The position numbers were made by a program, and so were the translations under genes. DNA of 11,983 bases from Myxococcales bacterium. Lineage in GTDB: Bacteria; Myxococcota; Polyangia; Fen-1088. The stretch lies in assembly GCA_003159055.1 (NCBI GenBank), contig PMLH01000169.1, forward strand, positions 1 through 11,983, in the 5' to 3' direction. This document shows positions 6,290 to 11,983 of this stretch, in pieces (the stretch's first letter is position 1; each line of letters begins with the position of its first letter). The notes below the pieces were generated by a model. That model had not been told where the DNA came from, ran no database searches, and saw only the letters and a program-made list of their open reading frames with translations.

Positions 6290-9169
6290 ATGAGATCCGC
6301 GCTCGCTCTCCCGTTGGCGGTTGCATGTCTTGCTTGGTCACCTCCGGCCAACGCAGCAGACCCAGCCACGCCGCTGCCCGTGGCGGGCCAGGCGGACGAA
6401 GCACAGTTCCACTTCTTGCGCGGCAACCGCGCCTACCAGGAGAAGCGCTTCGAGGACGCCCTCGCGTCCTACTACCTGTCCAATCGCCTGGTCGCCAATC
6501 GCAACGTGCAATTCAACATCGCGCGCTGCCTTGACCGGCTTGGCCGCTACGACGAGGCCTTTCGCGCTTGGTCTTCATTGCTCGATCAGGCCATGCCCGA
6601 GAAGGAGCAAAAAGCCGCCGAGGAAGCCATCGCAGAGCTGCGGCCCCACCTGGCCCTGCTTGAGATCGAGACCATGCCACCCGGAGCGACGATCTACGCC
6701 GGACGCCGCGATCTGGGCGCGCTCGGCACCACGCCCAAGAACTTGGCACTGCACCCGGGGCCGACCAAGATCATCCTCGAACGCGAAGGCTACCGGCCGG
6801 TGGAGCTCGCGGCCGAGCCGGTCAAGAGCAAGCAAATCAAGCTCTCCGTTGCGCTGGAACGCATCTATGGCGAAATCGAGATCCGGCGTGTGCCAGACAC
6901 CACAGAGATCCGGCGCGATACTCTCGACGGCGAGGTCCTGCGCCAAGGTCCCGGATCGATCAAGGTTCTCCCCGGCCCGTTCGTGTTCTTCGTGTCCGCG
7001 CCTGGATATCAAAGCGAACGCCTGATGGTGAACGTCCTTCCCGACACGGCCCTGCCGGTCGACGTGCTGCTGTCGCCCGCTGTGGCCCCCACCGGCATTC
7101 TGGTCGTGCGCTCCAACATCACCGGAGCGCTCATCCGCGTCGACGGCAAGGAAGCGGGCTTCGCCCCGACGGTCATTGATGGCGTGCCCACCGGCCTGCG
7201 CGAGATCGAGATCTTGGCAGAAGCACGCCAGCCTTTTCGAGCTGCGGTCGAGGTGAAAAGAGGTGAGCGCGCCTTCGTCGATGCCTACCTGGGCCATGCC
7301 GACCCCGAGGTCACGGCAGCGACCAAATCCGCCGTCGCTTCCGAATCCGCGCCCGCTTCGGTCAGCATCGTGACCGCCGACGAAATTTCGGCCTTTGGCT
7401 ACACCTCGCTCACCGAGGCGCTCACCGCCATCCGCGGCACCTTCACCTCGAACGACCGCAGCTACGAATCGATTGGATTCCGCGGATTCTCGCCGCCTGG
7501 CGACTACACCAATCGCGTACTGGTGTTGGTCGATGGGCACTCGATCAACGACGCTGTCACAGGCCAGGGCTACGTCGGACACGATTTCGATGTCGATCTG
7601 GCCAACGTGGCCCGCATCGAAATCGTGCGCGGGCCAGGGTCGGTGCTCTACGGAACCGGTGCTCTCTTCGGTGTCATCAACGTGGTCACGCGCCGGTCGG
7701 CCGAAGGCGAACATGCGGCGATCAACACCGCGATGGGAACCATGGGCCTGCTCTCGGGACGCGCCACTGGCAGCGCGCGCAAGGGCAATGCCGAGCTGAT
7801 GCTCAGTCTGGCTGGCATGGAATCCGACGGAGACAGCCGCTTTGTCTGGCCCGCCTCGCAAACCGGTGGTACGCCGATCACGGTTCTCGGCGCCGACGGC
7901 GAATGGGCGGCACACGCCGACCTGGTCGGCCGGCTGGGTTCGTTCTCGCTACGCGCCGGCTACAACGACCGGAAGAAATACATGCCCACCGGGGCCTACG
8001 ACACGCAGCCGGTCTACGGCACCTACAACCACGACCGGCGCCTCTACGCGGATTTGCGCTTCGACCGCGCGGTCCAAGGCGTGCAGGTGGCGGCTCGTGC
8101 GGCCTACGATCTCAGTTGGTACCACGGGAACTTCATCAATATCGATCCCACCGCCACACCGTATGAGGATCTCAAGGCACAATGGATCACTGGGGAATTG
8201 CGACTTGGTATGCCGCGGTTCCTTTTCCAGAACTTCACCGTCGGTGGCGAAGTGATTGAGCAGTTGCAGATGCAAGCCGATCAACCGTTTGAGGGCTATC
8301 CCCCCATCGGAAAGGACTTCATCGCCTCCGCCTACGTGGTCGATGATATCCATATCTCCAATCGGCTGACCGTGAATCTGGGTGCGCGCAGCGATAGCTA
8401 CACCAAGCGTTACGGCACCACGGTGAATCCGCGCCTTGCGGCGGTGGCGAAACCCTATCGGGGCGGCAACACCAAGTTGTTCTTTGGACGCTCGTTCCGC
8501 GTCCCTTCGCCCAACGAGCGGGCCAACAACCCAACCCAGAGTCTGCGGCCGGAAACCATTTGGAGCGGCGAGGTCGAACATTCGCACGCCATCAGCGACG
8601 ATGTGCACGTGGTGGGGGCGGTGTTCGCCAATTGGCTCGACAATCTGGTCATGCTCGTATCCGATCCCGTGAACGGTGGCTCGTCCTACCTGAACGACGG
8701 CAACCGCATCCGCAGCATGGGCGCCGAGGGTGAGGTGCGCTGGGAGCCGGGTGGCGGAACCTTGCTTTCGCTGTCCGTCGCCCGACAGCGGGTCGAGGAG
8801 ATGACCTCGACGGGAAACGCGCCGTTTCTCAACGCCCCCGAAACCCTGGTCAAGGCGCGCGTGCTGTGCCCGCTGGTCGACCGGGCGTTGCGACTGGGTA
8901 GCGAGCTGGTCCTGGATGCGGGACGGCACTTCCGCCAGGACGACCCAACCCAGCTTCCCTCGGACAATCGAGTCGACGATGCACTGCTGTGGAACGTGAG
9001 TCTTTCCGGCGAATTCCGCGCCTACCACTTGCACTACTTTACCGGCATCTTCAACCTCCTCGACGTGCACGACCCCAGGGCGGGATTTCCCACCAGTGTG
9101 GACTACCCGCCCAACCTCATCCCGCGCTATGGCCGGTCCATGCGAGCCGGCCTGTCCCTGGCCTTCTAG
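6290..9169 (+). CDS. TonB-dependent outer-membrane receptor with N-terminal TPR and PEGA domains
   Basis: Outer-membrane active-transport receptor of 959 residues with an unusual periplasmic extension. A signal peptide ends at ANA (cleavage near residue 22). TPR-like helices follow at about 38-118 (FHFLRGNRAYQEKRFEDALA, RCLDRLGRYDEAFRAW). Three PEGA-type repeats come next: about 122-190 (TMPPGATIYAGRRDLGALGT), 193-262 (degenerate) and 268-334 (NITGALIRVDGKEAGFAPT). The plug occupies about 340-470, with VTAATK as a poor TonB-box candidate, PASVSIVTADEI, RVLVLVDGHSIND and IEIVRGPGSVLYGTGALFGV. The barrel runs from about 475 to the terminal Phe (AGLSLAF), typical of outer-membrane barrels. There is no recognisable ribosome binding site before the ATG, so translation may be coupled to the kinase stop. 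Barrel size resembles cobalamin or siderophore receptors more than large SusC proteins. The ligand is unknown; sugar uptake is suggested only by nearby hydrolases. Confidence 0.93.
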   Translation: MRSALALPLAVACLAWSPPANAADPATPLPVAGQADEAQFHFLRGNRAYQEKRFEDALASYYLSNRLVANRNVQFNIARCLDRLGRYDEAFRAWSSLLDQAMPEKEQKAAEEAIAELRPHLALLEIETMPPGATIYAGRRDLGALGTTPKNLALHPGPTKIILEREGYRPVELAAEPVKSKQIKLSVALERIYGEIEIRRVPDTTEIRRDTLDGEVLRQGPGSIKVLPGPFVFFVSAPGYQSERLMVNVLPDTALPVDVLLSPAVAPTGILVVRSNITGALIRVDGKEAGFAPTVIDGVPTGLREIEILAEARQPFRAAVEVKRGERAFVDAYLGHADPEVTAATKSAVASESAPASVSIVTADEISAFGYTSLTEALTAIRGTFTSNDRSYESIGFRGFSPPGDYTNRVLVLVDGHSINDAVTGQGYVGHDFDVDLANVARIEIVRGPGSVLYGTGALFGVINVVTRRSAEGEHAAINTAMGTMGLLSGRATGSARKGNAELMLSLAGMESDGDSRFVWPASQTGGTPITVLGADGEWAAHADLVGRLGSFSLRAGYNDRKKYMPTGAYDTQPVYGTYNHDRRLYADLRFDRAVQGVQVAARAAYDLSWYHGNFINIDPTATPYEDLKAQWITGELRLGMPRFLFQNFTVGGEVIEQLQMQADQPFEGYPPIGKDFIASAYVVDDIHISNRLTVNLGARSDSYTKRYGTTVNPRLAAVAKPYRGGNTKLFFGRSFRVPSPNERANNPTQSLRPETIWSGEVEHSHAISDDVHVVGAVFANWLDNLVMLVSDPVNGGSSYLNDGNRIRSMGAEGEVRWEPGGGTLLSLSVARQRVEEMTSTGNAPFLNAPETLVKARVLCPLVDRALRLGSELVLDAGRHFRQDDPTQLPSDNRVDDALLWNVSLSGEFRAYHLHYFTGIFNLLDVHDPRAGFPTSVDYPPNLIPRYGRSMRAGLSLAF

Positions 9170-9251
9170 CGTTCGACAAACCCGGGTATCGCGACCCAAC
9201 CCGTCTTCGGCGGATCTCAAGCCGAAAGCCGCGTCGGCCGATGAAGATCGG

Positions 9252-9273
9252 TGCCGGAAGCCCCGTTCCGGTG
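9252..9273 (+). other. Stem-loop in the gap between receptor and histidine kinase genes
   Basis: CCGGAA (9254-9259) and TTCCGG (9266-9271) form a perfect 6-bp stem around a six-base loop, extendable by two G-U pairs to 9252 and 9273. There is no T-run after it. It lies in the 188-nt gap 9170-9357, the only sizeable gap in the right-hand gene group. That gap also holds a weaker hairpin (TTCGGC 9206-9211 with GCCGAA 9221-9226) and no clear promoter. RNA processing or partial termination is possible; the evidence is thin. Confidence 0.3.
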
Positions 9274-9340
9274 GCCGAGGGGGTCATGCGACCTTTGCCG
9301 GTCGATAGCAGCAAGCTTGAGCTCGGGCGTGGAAGCACCC

Positions 9341-9350
9341 GGGGGAAGGG
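9341..9350 (+). promoter_or_regulatory. Ribosome binding site of the hybrid histidine kinase gene
   Basis: GGGGGAAGGG lies seven bases before the ATG at 9358 and is the strongest purine tract in the gap. It decides the start among several in-frame ATGs: those at 9241 and 9283 have no such site, and the open frame further upstream merely overlaps the receptor gene in another frame. Confidence 0.6.
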
Positions 9351-9357
9351 CGATGGA

Positions 9358-11184
9358 ATGTCCGAGGCAACCCCAGCAGAACCTGACTTGCGCGACCCGC
9401 CGCAGGTCCCCGTCGGTAGCCGCGAGGAGCTGTCGCTCCGTCTGCTGGAGATCCTAGGTCGCTCGGAAAGCGAGGAGAGCCAGGAGATTCAAGCCATCCT
9501 GGCCGAGCTGTGCCAGTCCCTCGATTTTGAATCGATCGCGATAAGATTGCGACGAGACGCCGGCTTCGCAGTCTTCGAGGGCGAGAACGCGCAGCCCATG
9601 TTCGTGGGCCGAGACCGCCGGCCGTGTGAGCCTGCCATCGAAGGACGGCACTGCCTGTGCGGGCGGATCCTGTGCGGCGAAATCGCCAGCAAACTGCCCT
9701 GTTTTTCTGCACTTGGAAGCTTCTGGAGCAACGACTACCGGGCGACCATGGCGAAGTGGTCCGAAATGTCCGCCATCGTCACGCGCGGAACCTGCATTCG
9801 CGAAGGCTACGTCTCGATCGCCAACATTTTGCTTCGCAGCGGGGACCAGCGGCTGGGAATTCTGCACTTGGCGGATTCGCGCCCGAATCGCTTTTCGCCC
9901 GGGAAGGCGGCCTATCTCGAACGGTTGGGAACGGCGATTGGGCTCTCCCTCATGCGGCGCCAGGCTGCGCGAGAGCTGAAAGAAGCAAAAGATCGTGCCG
10001 AGGCCGCCAACCGCGCCAAGAGCGAGTTCCTCGCGAACATGAGTCACGAGATCCGGACCCCCATGAACGCAATCATGGGGTTTGCCGATCTGGTGCTGGA
10101 GAGCAGTCTCTCCGCCGACCAGAGGCAGTACCTGGACATCGTCAAAGGCCGCAGCCAGGATCTGCTCCGCATCATCGACGACATCCTGGATCTGGCGCGC
10201 ATCGAGGCGGACCAAATGGGACTCATCGACGAGCCGTTCCGCCCGCGCGAAGCGGTCGCCAGCGTCGTGGCGTCGGTAGGTCTGCGCGCCCAGCAGAAGG
10301 GACTGGCCATCCGCACCACCATCACCGACCGAGTTCCCCGCGAGCTGCGCGGCGATTCGCTACGACTCCGCCAAGTCCTGCTCAACCTTCTGTCCAACGC
10401 CATCAAGTTCACAGCCCAGGGTTCAATCGACGTACAAGTCGACCGCATGTCTGACCTCCCAGGACCAAGCTGCGATCTGTGCTTTGTCGTGCTCGACACC
10501 GGCATTGGCATTCCTCTTTCCCGGCAAGCCGCGATCTTCGAACCCTTCATCCAAGCCGATTCCTCGACGGTCCGCACCTACGGCGGCACCGGTTTGGGGC
10601 TGACCATCTGCCGACGGCTGGTAGAAAAGATGGGTGGGCAAATCACGGTGAAGAGCGAACCGGGCCAAGGCTCGGCATTCAGTTTCACGGCGCTGTTCAG
10701 GAGGCCCACGGTACGAAGCACGCGAACCGCCCCCTCCTTGCCCGCGGTGCCTTCGCCGTCCCTGCCGTGCATGCATGTTCTGCTGGTCGAAGACGATCCG
10801 ACCAGTCGCATGCTGGTCGCCGGCATTCTGCGCAGAGACTGTCACACCGTCGACGAGGTAGGAGATGGCGAAGCCGCAGTGACCGCCGTGCGCGAAAAGG
10901 ATTTCGACCTGGTGTTCATGGACGTACAAATGCCGGGCGTCGATGGATTCGTGGCCACGCGAGCCATTCGCGCGCTCGCTGCCAATCCGAATCCAACCAT
11001 TCAGCGCCGATCGCTGGTCCCAGTCGTGGCGCTCACGGCACATGCCATGCGCGGAGACAAGGAACGCTGCCTCGAGGCCGGCATGAACCGATACATCAGC
11101 AAGCCGGTGCGGGCCGACCGATTGCGCGCATGCTTGAGGGAATTCGCGAAAGTCGATCAGGAGAAAAACCATGTCGACGACTGA
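9358..11184 (+). CDS. Soluble hybrid sensor histidine kinase: GAF, HisKA, HATPase, receiver
   Basis: Cytoplasmic two-component sensor of 608 residues with no membrane segment. Residues about 25-200 form a GAF domain with an unusual cysteine set (C90, C99, C101, C106, C115, C146) and the motif GYVSIANILLRSGDQRLGIL. A coiled linker (about 203-222) leads to the HisKA domain with SHEIRTP (phosphoacceptor H230). The HATPase domain runs about 330-450, with N box (LLNLLSNAIKFT), G1 (DTGIGI), F box (IFEPFIQAD) and G2 (GGTGLGL). After a Ser/Pro linker a receiver domain (472-600) carries VEDD, the phosphorylation site D522 in FMDVQMPG, the conserved Thr in ALTAHAM and the Lys in SKPV. There is no DNA-binding output, so phosphate must go to another protein. 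The stop overlaps the next gene by 14 nt. The signal sensed is unknown; the cysteines may bind metal or respond to redox. Confidence 0.93.
   Translation: MSEATPAEPDLRDPPQVPVGSREELSLRLLEILGRSESEESQEIQAILAELCQSLDFESIAIRLRRDAGFAVFEGENAQPMFVGRDRRPCEPAIEGRHCLCGRILCGEIASKLPCFSALGSFWSNDYRATMAKWSEMSAIVTRGTCIREGYVSIANILLRSGDQRLGILHLADSRPNRFSPGKAAYLERLGTAIGLSLMRRQAARELKEAKDRAEAANRAKSEFLANMSHEIRTPMNAIMGFADLVLESSLSADQRQYLDIVKGRSQDLLRIIDDILDLARIEADQMGLIDEPFRPREAVASVVASVGLRAQQKGLAIRTTITDRVPRELRGDSLRLRQVLLNLLSNAIKFTAQGSIDVQVDRMSDLPGPSCDLCFVVLDTGIGIPLSRQAAIFEPFIQADSSTVRTYGGTGLGLTICRRLVEKMGGQITVKSEPGQGSAFSFTALFRRPTVRSTRTAPSLPAVPSPSLPCMHVLLVEDDPTSRMLVAGILRRDCHTVDEVGDGEAAVTAVREKDFDLVFMDVQMPGVDGFVATRAIRALAANPNPTIQRRSLVPVVALTAHAMRGDKERCLEAGMNRYISKPVRADRLRACLREFAKVDQEKNHVDD
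11159..11163 (+). promoter_or_regulatory. Ribosome binding site of the PAS sensor gene, inside the upstream gene
   Basis: AGGAG lies seven bases before the ATG at 11171, within the last codons of the hybrid histidine kinase gene. It supports an overlapping, translationally coupled start. Confidence 0.6.
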
Positions 11185-11983
11185 GGGCCTCGCGGCGGCG
11201 TCCGCAAGCGAAGCGGAACGGGCCACGATCGCGTCACGCAATCTTTTCGAGTTGCTTCCACTCGGCATCATCGTCACCAACGACGACGACAAGATCATCG
11301 AGGCCAATGGAACGGCGGCCCGGCTGCTCGGGATCGATCGATCGGACCCATCGTTTGGCACGCTTGGCATTGCAACCAAATCGCTGCTGCGCGCCGACTA
11401 CACGCCCCTGCCGCACGCCGACCACCCGAGCGTGCGTGCCCGCCGCGAAAGACGCGTCCTGGTCGACGAACAGGTCGGCACCTTGACCGCCGACGGCAAT
11501 ACCATTTGGCTTCAGGTGACCGCCACCCCCCTTCCCGGAATTGGCGTGCTGACCACCTACTACGAAGTGACCACCGGCCGCCAAACCGAGGAAGATCTGC
11601 GCCACCACATCGAGCAGCTCGACGCCTTCTTCGAGACCAATCTCGACCTCTTGGCAATCCTCAACAGCGAGGGCCGAGCGGTCCGGCTGAACCCAGCGTG
11701 GGGAAAGCTACTGGAGTGCGAGCCAGACCAGCTGGCCGGCGTACGGCTGTTCGACTTCGTCCATCCGAGCGACATGGAAAACACCCTGGGCAGCCTCGCT
11801 CGCCTGCGCACGCGAAGGGAGGTCGTGGGCTTCGTCAGTCGAGTTCACACCCAAGGCGGCAGCTACCGCTTTCTCGAATGGCGTGCGACGGCGAGAGACG
11901 ATCTGATCTACGCCACCGCCCGTGACATCACCGATCAACGCCTGGCCGAGGCTGCCCTGCGCGAGAGCGAGGCACGCTTTCGC
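11171..11983 (+). CDS. Soluble multi-PAS sensor protein, probable histidine kinase (partial)
   Basis: The frame is open from the ATG at 11171 to the right edge (271 codons), so the C-terminus is missing. The protein starts without a signal peptide or membrane helix. A first PAS domain lies at about 24-135 (LFELLPLGIIVTNDDDKIIE, then ANGTAARLLG) and a second at about 147-258 (FFETNLDLLAILNSEGRAVR, then LNPAWGKLLECEPDQLAG and FDFVHPSD), ending with the PAC-type RDITDQR. LRESEARFR at the edge is the usual opening of a third PAS domain. Proteins of this pattern usually end in a histidine kinase, less often in a GGDEF or other output. The gene overlaps the upstream hybrid kinase by 14 nt (11171-11184), so the two are surely co-translated and may act in one phosphorelay. 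The output domain is a prediction from family habit. Confidence 0.85.
   Translation, partial: MSTTEGLAAASASEAERATIASRNLFELLPLGIIVTNDDDKIIEANGTAARLLGIDRSDPSFGTLGIATKSLLRADYTPLPHADHPSVRARRERRVLVDEQVGTLTADGNTIWLQVTATPLPGIGVLTTYYEVTTGRQTEEDLRHHIEQLDAFFETNLDLLAILNSEGRAVRLNPAWGKLLECEPDQLAGVRLFDFVHPSDMENTLGSLARLRTRREVVGFVSRVHTQGGSYRFLEWRATARDDLIYATARDITDQRLAEAALRESEARFR

Noticed and set aside
6575..9220. Long open frames on the minus strand opposite the receptor gene (6575-7915 and 7949-9220)
   Set aside because: They are a by-product of high GC at third positions; their translations show no domain, signal or ribosome binding site, while the plus strand encodes a full recognisable receptor.
8989..9357. 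Upstream in-frame extension of the hybrid histidine kinase into the receptor gene
   Set aside because: The extension overlaps the receptor C-terminus in another frame, is Arg/Pro-rich, and lacks a ribosome binding site, whereas ATG 9358 has a strong one.

Overview
The window looks like chromosome of a high-GC, Gram-negative predatory or saprophytic bacterium, most likely a myxobacterium (Myxococcota, Polyangia-like). This is inferred from strong G/C at third codon positions, several lipoproteins with very long Gly/Ser/Thr-rich spacers, a Ser/Thr protein kinase with a PEGA domain outside the cytoplasm, and a TonB-dependent receptor carrying TPR and PEGA domains. No rRNA, tRNA, CRISPR array, insertion sequence or integrase is visible.

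Left part (1-4538): three secreted, lipid-anchored carbohydrate proteins. A glycoside hydrolase family 3 enzyme (minus strand, start codon at 1443, C-terminal half beyond the left edge) diverges from a GH5 cellulase-like enzyme (1662-3140, plus). The GH5 gene converges on a LamG/concanavalin A-like lipoprotein (3186-4538, minus). All three have a lipobox cysteine followed by a Gly-rich spacer of about 45 to about 195 residues, which suggests display on the cell surface or outer membrane.

Right part (4801-11983): four plus-strand genes that read as a signalling and uptake operon. They are a transmembrane Ser/Thr kinase with a C-terminal PEGA domain; 13 nt later a 959-residue TonB-dependent receptor whose N-terminus carries TPR and about three PEGA domains; after a 188-nt gap a soluble GAF-histidine kinase-receiver hybrid; and, overlapping it by 14 nt, a soluble multi-PAS sensor protein cut by the right edge.

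Working model (inference): the lipoproteins attack or bind a plant-type glucan, the TonB-dependent receptor takes up a product or another ligand, and the kinase plus histidine kinases report on it. The receptor and the kinase both place PEGA domains in the periplasm. This suggests an envelope-spanning relay comparable in logic to FecA/FecR, with a eukaryote-type kinase in the place of the anti-sigma factor. No SusD, ExbB/ExbD/TonB or sugar-permease gene is present in the window, so the uptake part of the model is unproven.

The gaps between genes (1444-1661, 3141-3185, 4539-4800, 9170-9357) are all shorter than 300 nt and hold only weak promoter-like and inverted-repeat signals, listed separately.
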